Shown here piece by piece: positions 1 to 8,430 of a stretch of DNA of 64,000 nucleotides. The notes beneath the pieces were generated by a model, which did not search any database, was not told the origin of the DNA, and was given only the letters and a program-made list of their open reading frames with translations. A program made the translations under genes and the position numbers. This DNA is from Deltaproteobacteria bacterium (GTDB taxonomy: Bacteria; Desulfobacterota; GWC2-55-46), in NCBI GenBank assembly GCA_016219015.1, contig JACRCL010000006.1:1-64000 (forward strand), read 5' to 3'. Within the stretch, counting starts at the first letter, position 1, and every line of letters begins with the position of its first letter.

Positions 1-456
1 CACAGACTTCAGTAAGATAACCGATAAACAGATTGCAATAATCGAATCTCTAATCAACAACAGGCCCAGAAAATGCCTGGGCTTCAAAAAACCAATCGAA
101 GTAGCTGCTCCCTTCGTTGCACTTCGAGGTTGAATTCGGGGTTCATTAATTTCCGGAATAGTGGAATATGTTTTATTCTCTTCTAAGTTGGTAAGATTCC
201 AACCCTCTTTTGGGAATATCCATACTTCTTTGTTATGCTGATAATAAAATATTGCAAGCCCTATGGATGAATCTCTGTTTCCCAAATAATGCAATTCCGC
301 AATGAGCTTATCATTATGATAGATTTTATCTTTTAAAACCACTACTCCACTTTCAGGAACCGGGTAGGGCTTATCGGCCATTGCGCATCCAGATAAAAAT
401 AAAAAAAACAACAAAAGACATATTTTGACCGTATTTGGGAGAAACTTTTTATGCAT
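1..456 (-). CDS. Lipoprotein of unknown function, 3' end beyond window edge
   Basis: Reading the minus strand from the ATG at 456 gives about 152 codons that stay open to the window edge, so the gene is incomplete. The N-terminus is a typical lipoprotein signal: two lysines, a hydrophobic stretch of Leu and Phe, then the lipobox LSGC with Cys24. The rest has no domain I recognise. Near the edge a hydrophobic segment (residues about 138-150) could be a second membrane span. Its start overlaps the stop of the upstream Rhs remnant by 8 bases (ATGCATAA), so the two reading frames are probably translationally coupled. Base composition is clearly more AT-rich than the rest of the window, which suggests transfer together with the Rhs fragment. 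An immunity-like role is possible from context only. Confidence 0.7.
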   Translation of the reverse strand, partial: MHKKFLPNTVKICLLLFFLFLSGCAMADKPYPVPESGVVVLKDKIYHNDKLIAELHYLGNRDSSIGLAIFYYQHNKEVWIFPKEGWNLTNLEENKTYSTIPEINEPRIQPRSATKGAATSIGFLKPRHFLGLLLIRDSIIAICLSVILLKSV

Positions 457-685
457 TACGATCTCCACCAATCAGGGCCTTAACCGGGCTAATATAATTC
501 GAGTATTCTTGACCGGCTATATCTATTGAAACCTGCGGGTCTACCGGATAGGGAACCATGCTGTCGGGGCTTATGAACTTCCCGAGAGCGGGGTTATAGT
601 ACCTCGCTCCATAGTAGTAAAGCCCCGTCTCGCTGTCAAGTTCCTGTGATGTATACTTATGATTGACTGAAGGAGCGCCTGTAAT
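449..685 (-). pseudogene. Rhs-family core 3' remnant
   Basis: Translation of the minus strand shows the Rhs/YD-repeat hyperconserved core: a run reading DSETGLYYYGARYYNPALG followed by KFISPDSM. This marks the end of the beta-cocoon core of Rhs polymorphic toxins. Upstream the frame is closed by stops (TAA at 688-686, TAG at 697-695), so thousands of expected bases of Rhs gene are missing. After the core only about 30 residues remain before the stop, so there is no recognisable toxin domain. A good AGAGGAGG sequence precedes the open stretch but is not followed by a standard start codon. It is best read as a 5'-truncated remnant. Confidence 0.8.
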
Positions 686-719
686 TTACCTCCTCTACTT
701 TATTTACCTGCCCCCTCGT

Positions 720-2261
720 TCACCCCGCCGAAGAAGTTTTTATCCCTTTGCCTTCCTCCATCTCTTGTAGCCGCGCCTTGAGCGCGCGGATATCCTTCCT
801 CAGCTCCTCCATCTTAAGCTCCCTCCCGACCATCAGCCTGTTTATCCGTTCCGATTCTTCGAGGTTGCGCTCAAGCTCCGCCTCCAGCCTCTTCCTCTCG
901 GTTATGTCGATGAGCATGCCGGAGACGGCGTCGCTTTCAAGCGCGGCGCTTAAGAGAAATTGCCTGGTATTCCCTTTTCTCGTTACAACCTCTATCTCGA
1001 ACCTCTCAACCCGGCCCTTCTCTTTCAGCAGCTCCATGAGCCTGTTCCTGTCCTCAGGGTTCTTGTATATGGCCTGTGAATTCGTTGAGGCCATCTCTTC
1101 GGGGGAATCGAACTCGGCCATGCGGACGAGGGCGTCGTTTATATAGATGAATTCGCCGTCGAGTCTCGTCCTGTAGACCCCCACCATGGCGTTGTCGACG
1201 AGCGTCCTGTACTTCACCTCGGATTCTTTTAAAAGCTCCTCGGCCTTCTTTCTCCCGGTTATGTCCCTTATTATTCCCACGCTGTTCCAGACCCCGCGTA
1301 TCTTTATCCCCGAGATAGACAGCTCGATGGGGAACTCTGCGCCGTCCTTCCGGAGCGCGGCGAACTCGGCGGTCTTGCCGACGAGCTCCCCTTCGCCCGA
1401 GGTGAAGAACCTTCCAAGGCTCTCGCCGGCCCGGTCCCTGAACCTCTCCGGGGTTATCAGGGCGTGGAGGTCTTTGTCTATCGCCTCCTCGGCGCTGTAC
1501 CCGAACATCTCCTCCGCCTTCCTGTTCCAGAGGTATATCCGTCCGGGCGGCTGCAGGCATATTACCGCATCGCTTGCGGACTCGACGACGGCCCGGAACA
1601 TCTCCTCGCTCTCCCTTAGCGCCTGCTCGGCCTGCCTGCGTTCGATCATCTCGGCGGTGAGCGAGGCGGTGCGCTCCTTCACCTTGTCCTCGAGGATAAT
1701 GTTCAAGGCCCTTAATTCCTCCTGGGCCTTGACGAGTTCCCTGCTCTTCCTTACGGCGTTCTCGTAGGTGGACAGGAGGAAGCTCAGCGTCTGCACCCTC
1801 CCGGAGCGGATTGAGTAGTGCTCCCCGCCGTAATCGAACTCTATCGTTTTCTCGTCCGGGTTGTTCCTGAACTGCTCCGGGTCCCTGAGAAGGGCGTCTA
1901 TCTTGGAGAGCAGGTACTCCTCGTCAAAGGGCTTCGTGACGTACGTCTCCGCGCCCGATTCGAGCCCTCTTATCACCTCTTTGACCTCTATGAGCCGGGT
2001 AAGCAGCAATACGGGTACGTGCTTGAGGCCGTTGTCCCGCTTTATCTCCCCGCACATCCGGAAGCCGTCCATGAACGGCATCATTATGTCGCTCACGATA
2101 AGGTCGGGCTTGAGCCTGCGCGCCTCTGCCATACCTTCGGCGCCGTTCCTCGCCACCCGTACTCCGTACCCCTTTTGCGAAAGGAGCCTTTTGAGAATGA
2201 GGGACTCTGCTTCGCTGTCCTCGACCAGCAGTATATCTTTCTTGGCATCGTTCGGGACCAT
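720..2261 (-). CDS. Response regulator receiver protein with two PAS domains
   Basis: The protein begins with a CheY-like receiver domain (residues about 8-125): acidic pair E14-D15, phosphoacceptor D58 in IVSDIMMP, and K110 in TKPF. A coiled coil (about 180-220) leads to two PAS/PAC domains (about 222-350 and 352-470), then a final coiled coil. No histidine kinase, GGDEF, EAL or DNA-binding output is present, so it probably works by interaction with partner proteins in a phosphorelay. I chose the ATG at 2261, preceded by GGGAGG. A longer frame starts at 2300, but those 13 extra codons (MDFFSSL onward) come from a dispersed repeat. A TATAAT-like sequence on the minus strand at 2531-2536 could be its promoter, with no clear -35. 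Confidence 0.85.
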   Translation of the reverse strand: MVPNDAKKDILLVEDSEAESLILKRLLSQKGYGVRVARNGAEGMAEARRLKPDLIVSDIMMPFMDGFRMCGEIKRDNGLKHVPVLLLTRLIEVKEVIRGLESGAETYVTKPFDEEYLLSKIDALLRDPEQFRNNPDEKTIEFDYGGEHYSIRSGRVQTLSFLLSTYENAVRKSRELVKAQEELRALNIILEDKVKERTASLTAEMIERRQAEQALRESEEMFRAVVESASDAVICLQPPGRIYLWNRKAEEMFGYSAEEAIDKDLHALITPERFRDRAGESLGRFFTSGEGELVGKTAEFAALRKDGAEFPIELSISGIKIRGVWNSVGIIRDITGRKKAEELLKESEVKYRTLVDNAMVGVYRTRLDGEFIYINDALVRMAEFDSPEEMASTNSQAIYKNPEDRNRLMELLKEKGRVERFEIEVVTRKGNTRQFLLSAALESDAVSGMLIDITERKRLEAELERNLEESERINRLMVGRELKMEELRKDIRALKARLQEMEEGKGIKTSSAG

Positions 2262-2279
2262 ATTCCTCCCTTTATTTGG

Positions 2280-2417
2280 CAGGCTGCTGAAAAAGTCCAC
2301 GAAGTTGTCATTCTGAGGAGCCGAAGGCGACGAAGGATCTCGCAGCTCGTTGATTTCATAAGCTCTGAGGTTCTTCTTCGCTCAGACAGGCTAAAATAGT
2401 TTTTCAGCCAACCTGCT
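2280..2417. repeat. Family 1 dispersed element, copy 1, with a nested second repeat
   Basis: The ends are CAGGCTGCTGAAAAA and TTTTTCAGCC-ACCTGCT, the terminal sequences shared by the family 1 elements in this window. The interior differs from other copies: 2308-2391 carries TCATTCTGAGGAG and GAAGGATCTC on one side and a near inverted counterpart on the other, resembling a different widespread bacterial repeat type. The remaining gap up to yebC (2418-2612) shows no gene. Confidence 0.7.
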
Positions 2418-2612
2418 AAAATGCCCGTAAGAAAAAAGCGGCTTTCGCTCTTATCGATGTTTGTTGTGACGGGATGAGTTTGACCGGGGAGGACTGTCAT
2501 GGAGATGGCGAGAGAAGTTGACCGCATTACATTATAGCACCTTGCGCGACATAAATAAAGGCCGTCAAATGTAAAAGCCCGTGACTTCCTTGGGAAAACT
2601 ATTATTTGGAAA

Positions 2613-2641
2613 TTGCAAACCCGATGGTTTTGTGGTATGTA
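2613..2641 (+). promoter_or_regulatory. Putative sigma70-type promoter for yebC-ruvCAB
   Basis: TTGCAA at 2613-2618 and TATGTA at 2636-2641 are separated by 17 bases. The site lies 55 bases ahead of the yebC start in a non-coding AT-rich stretch. The -10 match is moderate. Confidence 0.4.
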
Positions 2642-2695
2642 TGCTTAACTGTTTAGTCTCTTATTATATTATATTTCCGTTATCGGGGGGTTTTA

Positions 2696-3445
2696 ATGTC
2701 AGGCCATTCCAAGTGGGCGAATATAAAACATAAAAAGGCCAAGACCGACGCGAAGAAGGGCAAGATATTCACAAAGCTCGTAAAGGAGATAATGGTGGCG
2801 GCGAAGTCCGGCGGCGACGCTTCCGGCAACCCCCGCCTGAGGGCGGCCATAGATAAGGCGAAGGCCGAGAACCTTCCGGCCGACAATATCGACAGGGCGG
2901 TTAAAAAAGGCGCCGGGGAGCTTCAGGGCGTGATATACGAGGAAGGGACCTACGAGGGCTACGGCCCCGGCGGCGTGGCCGTGCTGGTAAACTTCATGAC
3001 AGACAACAGGAACAGGACCGCCTCCGAGGTGCGCCACGCCTTCACCAGCTTCAACGGGAGCCTCGGGCAGAGCGGCTCCGTCGGCTACATGTTCGAGAAG
3101 AAGGGCCTTTTTACCTTTGACATGGGCGCTATCACCGAGGAAAGGCTGATGGAGGCCGCGCTTGAGGCAGGCGCCGAGGACGTAGTACCCAACCAGGAAG
3201 ACGGGATATACGAGGTCTACACCGACCCCGTCGACTTCGCGAAGGTCAAAACCGCCTTCGACAAGGCCGGGGTCAAGTATTCTACCGCGGATATCTCGAT
3301 GATACCGAGGACCACCGTTAAGGTGGAGGGCAAAACAGCCCAGCAGGTGCTGAACCTGCTGGAGACCCTCGAGGACCTTGATGACGTGCAGTCCGTTTAC
3401 GCGAACTTCGACATCTCCTCGCAGGAGATGGCAAAGATCGCCTGA
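2696..3445 (+). CDS. yebC: YebC/PmpR family protein
   Basis: At 249 residues it has the full family length and the diagnostic N-terminus [14 protein letters not shown]. Members bind DNA as transcription regulators or act in translation of proline-rich motifs (TACO1-like); which applies here cannot be decided from sequence. A GGGGGG sequence 5 bases upstream of the ATG serves as ribosome binding site. It is the first gene of a yebC-ruvC-ruvA-ruvB block, an arrangement common in bacteria, with 21 bases to ruvC. Confidence 0.97.
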   Translation: MSGHSKWANIKHKKAKTDAKKGKIFTKLVKEIMVAAKSGGDASGNPRLRAAIDKAKAENLPADNIDRAVKKGAGELQGVIYEEGTYEGYGPGGVAVLVNFMTDNRNRTASEVRHAFTSFNGSLGQSGSVGYMFEKKGLFTFDMGAITEERLMEAALEAGAEDVVPNQEDGIYEVYTDPVDFAKVKTAFDKAGVKYSTADISMIPRTTVKVEGKTAQQVLNLLETLEDLDDVQSVYANFDISSQEMAKIA

Positions 3446-3466
3446 CCTCTTTGCCGTGAGGATACC

Positions 3467-3991
3467 TTGAAGATACTTGGCATAGACCCCGGAAGCCTTA
3501 TCGCGGGATACGGCATAGTGGAGAAGGGCGCCGGAGGCAGGCTCATCCATGTCTGCGAGGGGCAGATATCCATGAGCCAGACCAGGCCGCTCCCTGAAAG
3601 GCTCCTTGCCATCTCGAAAGAGCTCAATTCCATAATAGAGGCCCACAGGCCGGAAGCCGTCTCGATAGAGTCACTCTTTTACGCGAAGAACTTCAAAAGC
3701 TCCGCGGTCCTCAGCCATGCGAGGGGCGTGGCGCTCCTTTCGGCAGCCTCTTTCGGCCTCCCTGTCTTCGAGTACGCGCCGAGCGCCGTGAAGCTCGCGG
3801 TCACGGGCTACGGGAACGCCACTAAGGAGCAGGTGCAGAAGATGGTAAAGGCGCTCCTCAAGACCGAACAGTCATTCAAGGCGGACGCGGCCGACGCGCT
3901 GGCCATAGCGATATGCCACATACACCACTGCCGCCTGAGCCCTGAGAAAAAACCCGTTAAGGCCGCCGCCTTGAAGACCGAGGCGATATGA
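3467..3991 (+). CDS. ruvC: Holliday junction endodeoxyribonuclease RuvC
   Basis: RuvC cuts Holliday junctions loaded by RuvAB. The 174-residue protein has the four acidic catalytic positions of the family: D7 in GIDPGS, E68 in SIESLF, and D140 and D143 in KADAADALA. The start is TTG, preceded by GTGAGG; it gives the usual N-terminus MKILGIDPG. The 3' end overlaps ruvA by four bases (ATGA), which indicates coupling. The C-terminal tail after about residue 155 is Lys/Ala-rich and variable in the family. Confidence 0.97.
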   Translation: MKILGIDPGSLIAGYGIVEKGAGGRLIHVCEGQISMSQTRPLPERLLAISKELNSIIEAHRPEAVSIESLFYAKNFKSSAVLSHARGVALLSAASFGLPVFEYAPSAVKLAVTGYGNATKEQVQKMVKALLKTEQSFKADAADALAIAICHIHHCRLSPEKKPVKAAALKTEAI

Positions 3992-4581
3992 TAGCCCACA
4001 TAAGCGGCAGGCTCCTCCATAAGTCCACGGAGTCCGTGGTAGTCGACGTGGGCGGGGTCGGCTACGAGGTCTTTATCCCGCTTTCGACCTTCTACAAGCT
4101 TCCTGAAGTGAACGGCCAGCTCTCGCTCAAGGTCCACACCCATCTGAGGGAGGACGCGATACAGCTCTACGGGTTCCTGACCCTTGAGGAGAAGGAGGCC
4201 TTCCAGATGCTCATAAGCGTTTCAGGCGTTGGGCCGAAGCTCGCGAGGAACATCCTGTCCGGGATAGCCGTCGGAGACCTTGTCTCGGCCATAGGCTCGT
4301 CGGACAGGGCGCGCCTGAGCGCCATCCCCGGCATAGGGGCGAAGTCGGCTGACAGGCTCATCCTCGAACTGAAAGACAAGGTCAAGGGACTCCACAGGGC
4401 AGAGCGCGTCGAAGCCGTAAAAGACCCGCTCTCGAACGACGTGGTATCCGCGCTCGATAACCTCGGCTACAGGAGCGCGCAGGCTGAAGAGGCGGTCAAG
4501 AAGGCGAAAGCGGCCCTTACGCCCCCGTTCGGCTTCGAGGAGCTATTTAAAGAGTCCTTGAAGCTCCTCGCCAAAAAATAA
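3988..4581 (+). CDS. ruvA: Holliday junction branch migration protein RuvA
   Basis: RuvA binds the four-way junction and recruits the RuvB motor. The 197-residue protein has the N-terminal OB-fold (MIAHISGRLLHKS), the two helix-hairpin-helix motifs (VSGVGPKLARNIL near residue 75 and IPGIGAKSADRLI near 110), and the C-terminal domain III that contacts RuvB. Its ATG lies in the ruvC stop region. ruvB follows after 15 bases. Confidence 0.97.
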   Translation: MIAHISGRLLHKSTESVVVDVGGVGYEVFIPLSTFYKLPEVNGQLSLKVHTHLREDAIQLYGFLTLEEKEAFQMLISVSGVGPKLARNILSGIAVGDLVSAIGSSDRARLSAIPGIGAKSADRLILELKDKVKGLHRAERVEAVKDPLSNDVVSALDNLGYRSAQAEEAVKKAKAALTPPFGFEELFKESLKLLAKK

Positions 4582-4596
4582 TCCGGATAGATAAAG

Positions 4597-5628
4597 ATGG
4601 ACGAACGCGACATAGCGCCTTTAAGGCTTAAAGAGGAAGAAGGGTTCGAGGCGAACTTAAGGCCCCGGCTCATAAAGGACTTCATAGGGCAGGAGAAGCT
4701 CAAGGAGAACCTCAAGGTCTTTGTGGAGGCGGCAAAGGCGAGGAATGAAGCGCTCGACCACGTCCTTTTTTACGGCCCCCCGGGGCTCGGCAAGACCACG
4801 ATGGCGAACATCATCGCCAACGAGCTCGCCGCCCAGATAAGGCCGACCTCCGGCCCTGTAATAGAAAAGGCCGGCGACCTTGCCGCCATACTCACCAACC
4901 TCGAAGAGAAGGACGTCCTTTTCATAGACGAGATACACAGGCTCCCGAGCGCCATAGAGGAGATACTCTACCCCGCTATGGAGGACTACCACATAGACCT
5001 GATGATAGGGCAGGGCCCTTCGGCAAGGTCGGTTAAGCTCGAAATACCTAAGTTCACATTGATCGGCGCGACGACGAGGGCAGGGCTCCTTACCTCGCCC
5101 TTGAGGGACAGGTTCGGGGTCATACTGCGGTTCGATTTCTACAGGCCCGAGGAGATAACGACCATCGTGGAGAGGTCGTCCTCCATACTCGACATAGAGA
5201 TAACGCCGGACGGCGCGTCCGAGATAGCCGGGAGGTCGAGGGGCACGCCGAGGGTGGCGAACCGCCTGCTACGGAGGGTAAGGGACTTCGCGCAGGTCAA
5301 GGCCGGAGGGGTCATCACAAGGGAAGTGGCGGACGAGGCGCTTGCCATGTTGGAGATAGACAACAAAGGCTTCGACAAGATGGACAGGCGCATACTCCTT
5401 ACCATAATAGACAAGTTCGGCGGCGGGCCGGTGGGGGTGGAGTCCCTCGCCTCCGCCCTCCATGAGGAAAAGGACGCCATAGAAGACCTCTACGAGCCTT
5501 ATCTCATGCAGGAAGGCTACCTTAACAGGACCCCGAGGGGCAGGGTAGCCACCGAGATAGCCTACGCGCATGTGGGCAGGCCCTTCAGGCCGCAGGAGCC
5601 CAAGGCCTCGCAGGATAAGCTCTTTTAG
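4597..5628 (+). CDS. ruvB: Holliday junction ATP-dependent helicase RuvB
   Basis: RuvB is the AAA+ motor of branch migration. In the 343-residue protein the Walker A is GPPGLGKTT (60-68), Walker B is DEIH (111-114), and sensor 1 is in the IGATTRAG segment near residue 155. The C-terminal winged helix ends in GRPF. The TAG stop overlaps by two bases the first bases of a 144-bp palindromic element, so insertion occurred right at the end of the gene without changing it. Confidence 0.97.
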   Translation: MDERDIAPLRLKEEEGFEANLRPRLIKDFIGQEKLKENLKVFVEAAKARNEALDHVLFYGPPGLGKTTMANIIANELAAQIRPTSGPVIEKAGDLAAILTNLEEKDVLFIDEIHRLPSAIEEILYPAMEDYHIDLMIGQGPSARSVKLEIPKFTLIGATTRAGLLTSPLRDRFGVILRFDFYRPEEITTIVERSSSILDIEITPDGASEIAGRSRGTPRVANRLLRRVRDFAQVKAGGVITREVADEALAMLEIDNKGFDKMDRRILLTIIDKFGGGPVGVESLASALHEEKDAIEDLYEPYLMQEGYLNRTPRGRVATEIAYAHVGRPFRPQEPKASQDKLF

Positions 5629-5770
5629 GCTACCTCTAAAAATTGTTCTTTTTTCTGATCTCTGCGTCAGGTCGAAAATAAAAATGCTCACATATTAACA
5701 TATATGCTGCGCTTTTTATTTTCGCCCTTCCTTGACCTCAGAAAAAATTCCTAATTTTTAGAGGCACCCT
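5627..5770. repeat. Family 2 palindromic 144-bp element, copy 1
   Basis: The element starts AGGCTACCTCTAAAAATT and ends with the near inverted sequence AATTTTTAGAGGCACCCT. The two halves form an imperfect long inverted repeat whose centre is AT-rich (near ATATTAACATAT). Two further copies of the same 144-base length lie at 15993-16136 (same orientation) and 49945-50088 (opposite orientation). No open reading frame fits inside, so it resembles a miniature inverted-repeat element. Confidence 0.85.
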
Positions 5771-5851
5771 TTAATAAATGGCCTTATACTCCCTTTGCTT
5801 TTTCGACGGAATAGGATAAGATTTCATCAGGACCTCCCGCGAGGTTGAGAT

Positions 5852-6493
5852 ATGGAAGGGTATCCTGAAAAACTGCCCGCCAAGATGAAAGGCGCAAGAC
5901 CTGCCCGCATACTCGTGCACATATGCTGCGGGCCCTGCTCGATAATCCCGCTAAAGAAGCTCCTTGAGGGCCAGTCAAAGGTCTGGGGCTTCTTCCACAA
6001 CCCGAACATCCACCCCTATTCAGAGTTCAAAAAAAGGCTCGAGTCAGTAAAGCGGCTTGCGGCCTTGCTCTCCGTCGATGTCATCTACGACGAGGCGTAC
6101 AGGCCCACCGGGTTCATAAAGGGCATGAAACGCTCCGTAAGCCCCGGCTCCGCATATCCTCAAAAGGACGCACGGTGCAGGTATTGCTACTCGACAAGGC
6201 TCGAAGAGACCGCTAAGGCGGCGAAGGCGAACGGGTTCGACGCCTTCTCGTCGTCGCTCCTGTACAGCAGGTACCAGGACCACGGGGAGATAAGAAGGCT
6301 CGGGGTTGACCTCGCTGAAAAATACGGCATAATCTTCTACTATGAGGACTTCAGGACCTTCTGGCAGGACGGGGTGGATGAGTCGAAAGCGGCCGGCCTC
6401 TACCGCCAGAAGTACTGCGGCTGCGTATACAGTAAGATCGAGCGGTATTCGCCCAAGTACAAGATAAAAAAATCGGTTACAGGCAGTACCTGA
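5852..6493 (+). CDS. queH: Epoxyqueuosine reductase QueH
   Basis: QueH (DUF208) carries out the last step of queuosine synthesis, reducing epoxyqueuosine in tRNA, and replaces QueG in many bacteria. The 213-residue protein shows the cysteine pattern of the family: C25, C26 and C29 in HICCGPCS, C109 and C112 in CRYC, and C189 and C191 in YCGC, which bind an iron-sulfur cluster and an additional metal. GAGG lies 6 bases before the ATG. The gene is 21 bases ahead of the S-adenosylmethionine synthetase gene; the queuosine pathway consumes AdoMet at the QueA step, but the link is only positional. Confidence 0.93.
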   Translation: MEGYPEKLPAKMKGARPARILVHICCGPCSIIPLKKLLEGQSKVWGFFHNPNIHPYSEFKKRLESVKRLAALLSVDVIYDEAYRPTGFIKGMKRSVSPGSAYPQKDARCRYCYSTRLEETAKAAKANGFDAFSSSLLYSRYQDHGEIRRLGVDLAEKYGIIFYYEDFRTFWQDGVDESKAAGLYRQKYCGCVYSKIERYSPKYKIKKSVTGST

Positions 6494-6514
6494 TGCCGGA
6501 CCTCAAGGAACCCA

Positions 6515-7720
6515 GTGCAGAAGATCGCCCTTGAGATATTGAAAAACACCCCTGTGGCCGAGCATGCCGTCGAGATAGTCGAGAGGAAGGGGGTAGGGCA
6601 CCCGGACTATATATGCGACGCCGTGATGGACAGGATTTCCGTTGCGCTCAGCCGGGAGTACAAGAAAAGGTTCGGGGAGGTGCTCCACCATAACATAGAC
6701 AAGGGCCTGCTCGTGGCCGGGCAGGTGGAGAAGGGCTTCGGGGGAGGGCGGGTAATAAGGCCCATGGAGTTAATAATAGGCGACAGGGCGACCTTCACCG
6801 TTGGGAAGCAAAAGATACCGGTTGCCGCAATAGCCGAAGGGACGGTGAGGTCGTGGCTCGGCGAGAACCTCCCGCGCCTCGATCCGAAAAAAGACGTCAA
6901 GATAAGGGTAGTCCTTCAGCCCGGCTCAGTGGAGCTTTCGGACATATTCAGCAGGAAAGGCAGGCTGAGGGGCGCCAACGACACATCGGCCGCCGTGGGC
7001 TACGCCCCTATGACGCCGACGGAGAAAACGGTATTCGAGATAGAGCGTTTCATTAATTCCCCCGCGTTCAAGCTCGATTTCCCGGAGGCCGGGGAGGATG
7101 TGAAGGTCATGGGCATAAGAAGAAATAACGACCTCGATGTGACCGTCGCCTGCCCGCTCTCGGCAAGGCTCATAAAGAGCGAAAAAGACTACTTCAGAAG
7201 AAAAAAGGCGATAAAAGCCGCCCTTTCGGCATACCTCTCAAAATCACCTTTCAACAGTGTGACCGTCAACTTCAACACCCTCGACGCGCCCGGCCACGGA
7301 GTAGGAGGCGTTTACCTGACGCTACTCGGCACTTCCGCCGAGGACGCGGACTCCGGGCAGGTCGGCAGGGGCAACAGGGTGAACGGCATGATATCTCTCA
7401 ACCGCCCGATGGGCACGGAGGCGGCCGCGGGCAAGAACCCGGTAAGCCATGTGGGCAAGATTTATACCGTGCTCGCCTTCCAGATGGCCAGCGAGCTGCA
7501 TACTCGGATACCCGGCATAAAAGAGGTGTATGTGTGGCTCCTGAGCCAGATAGGCTCCCCGATAAACGAGCCCAAGCAGGTATACGTGAACATCATACCC
7601 GGCAGGAAGATAGACGAGAAAAGCGCGAGGAGGAACGTCTACCTCATACTCGATGAGCTCCTTTCCGGCATAGCCGCCTTTACGGACGAGCTTTCGAGAG
7701 GGGAGCACCCGGTCTGCTGA
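6515..7720 (+). CDS. mat: S-adenosylmethionine synthetase, archaeal type
   Basis: The enzyme makes AdoMet from methionine and ATP. Its 401 residues match the archaeal family (PF01941), not bacterial MetK: typical segments are GVGHPDYICDAV near residue 27, GANDTSAAVGYAP near 152 and EDADSGQVGRGNRVNG near 275. No bacterial-type metK lies in the window. The start is GTG at 6515 after AAGGAA; this gives the normal N-terminus. The archaeal form is known in scattered bacteria and is usually ascribed to lateral transfer; codon use looks like the neighbours, so any transfer was not recent. Confidence 0.93.
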   Translation: MQKIALEILKNTPVAEHAVEIVERKGVGHPDYICDAVMDRISVALSREYKKRFGEVLHHNIDKGLLVAGQVEKGFGGGRVIRPMELIIGDRATFTVGKQKIPVAAIAEGTVRSWLGENLPRLDPKKDVKIRVVLQPGSVELSDIFSRKGRLRGANDTSAAVGYAPMTPTEKTVFEIERFINSPAFKLDFPEAGEDVKVMGIRRNNDLDVTVACPLSARLIKSEKDYFRRKKAIKAALSAYLSKSPFNSVTVNFNTLDAPGHGVGGVYLTLLGTSAEDADSGQVGRGNRVNGMISLNRPMGTEAAAGKNPVSHVGKIYTVLAFQMASELHTRIPGIKEVYVWLLSQIGSPINEPKQVYVNIIPGRKIDEKSARRNVYLILDELLSGIAAFTDELSRGEHPVC

Positions 7721-7768
7721 GCCGGGACGGTCTTTCCACGGAGTGGAAGAAAAAGGGCGCTTGTCTCA

Positions 7769-7821
7769 GGGTGTTGAAAAAGTCCATCCATGGATTGCAT
7801 AGCAGGGTGTTTTCAACACCC
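7769..7821. repeat. Family 4 short inverted-repeat element
   Basis: GGGTGTTGAAAA (7769-7780) pairs perfectly with TTTTCAACACCC (7810-7821). The interior includes CCATCCATGGATTGCATAGC. The same sequence, in inverted orientation and interrupted, is found in front of rpsB at 21766-21917. A related short hairpin occurs at 49255-49272. Confidence 0.75.
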
Positions 7822-7847
7822 TTGTCTACAACCTTTGGGAGGTAGAA

Positions 7848-8228
7848 ATGCTTGTGAACAATTCGGTCCGGCGGAACAGGCTCAAGAAGATGCTGCTCGA
7901 ACGGAAACGGAAGATGTGGAACGACCTGAGGGACGAGCTCTTCCGCAAGCTCGGCAGGGAGTACAACATCCAGTTCGACAACCCGCATGACATAGAAGAG
8001 CTTGCCCTCATGGACATAATCGAGGACACCGGCATTGCCGTGGCCGATATAAGGCGCGAGGAGCTCGAGCAGATGGACGAGGCCTTGAGGAAGCTCGATG
8101 CCGGGACGTACGGCGTCTGCAACGGATGCGATGAGGAGATAGATGAAGACAGGCTAAAGGTCATACCCTTTGCCGAATTTTGCGTAAAATGCCAGTCAGG
8201 GAGGGAGACGAAGAAGCCGACGCTTTGA
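7848..8228 (+). CDS. TraR/DksA family zinc finger protein
   Basis: The 126-residue protein has an N-terminal alpha-helical region with coiled-coil character (about 5-85) and a C4 zinc finger: C91, C94, C112 and C115, within GVCNGC and FCVKC. Members bind in the RNA polymerase secondary channel and act with ppGpp in the stringent response. Acidic residues lie between the helices (MDIIEDTG, 55-62) where DksA has its functional tip. Good GGAGG precedes the ATG. It is transcribed alone after a repeat element. It could equally be a DksA paralogue, so no symbol is given. Confidence 0.88.
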   Translation: MLVNNSVRRNRLKKMLLERKRKMWNDLRDELFRKLGREYNIQFDNPHDIEELALMDIIEDTGIAVADIRREELEQMDEALRKLDAGTYGVCNGCDEEIDEDRLKVIPFAEFCVKCQSGRETKKPTL

Positions 8229-8285
8229 TAAGTGAAAAAAGGCGTCGTTGTCGGAAATGCCATTGCGAGCAAAACGAAACAATCA

Positions 8286-8320
8286 TTAACTGGTTCAGGT
8301 TTTCAACCTGAACCAGTTAA
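8286..8320. terminator. Perfect 16-bp hairpin after the DksA-like gene
   Basis: TTAACTGGTTCAGGTT (8286-8301) is followed by a 3-base loop and its exact reverse complement (8305-8320). It lies 58 bases after the DksA-like stop. There is no T-run, so it is either a weak terminator or an RNA processing/stability structure. The core GGTTCAGGTT arms are the same as in the terminator at 49176-49200. The rest of this 202-base gap has CATTGCGAGC (8258-8267), part of a common repeat, and a TATAAT at 8383-8388 with no clear -35. Confidence 0.5.
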
Positions 8321-8430
8321 TCACCGGTATCCTCAAAAATTAACCCCGAAAATCCCCTCTGAAATCCTCCGCCCTTCCGTGATATAATCATAGAATACCA
8401 GTTAACCTTTTGATTTTCATAAGATTTTAA

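Noticed and set aside
1186-2399. Plus-strand open frames of 193 residues inside the receiver-PAS gene
   Set aside because: They are antisense to a clear receiver/PAS coding region and have no family pattern or ribosome binding site.
5627-5770. Palindromic element as an ordinary terminator of ruvB
   Set aside because: Same 144-base element occurs at unrelated places, including upstream of leuS, so a simple terminator reading is not enough.
6380-6514. SAM riboswitch before the AdoMet synthetase gene
   Set aside because: The space is queH coding sequence plus 21 bases; there is no room for an aptamer.
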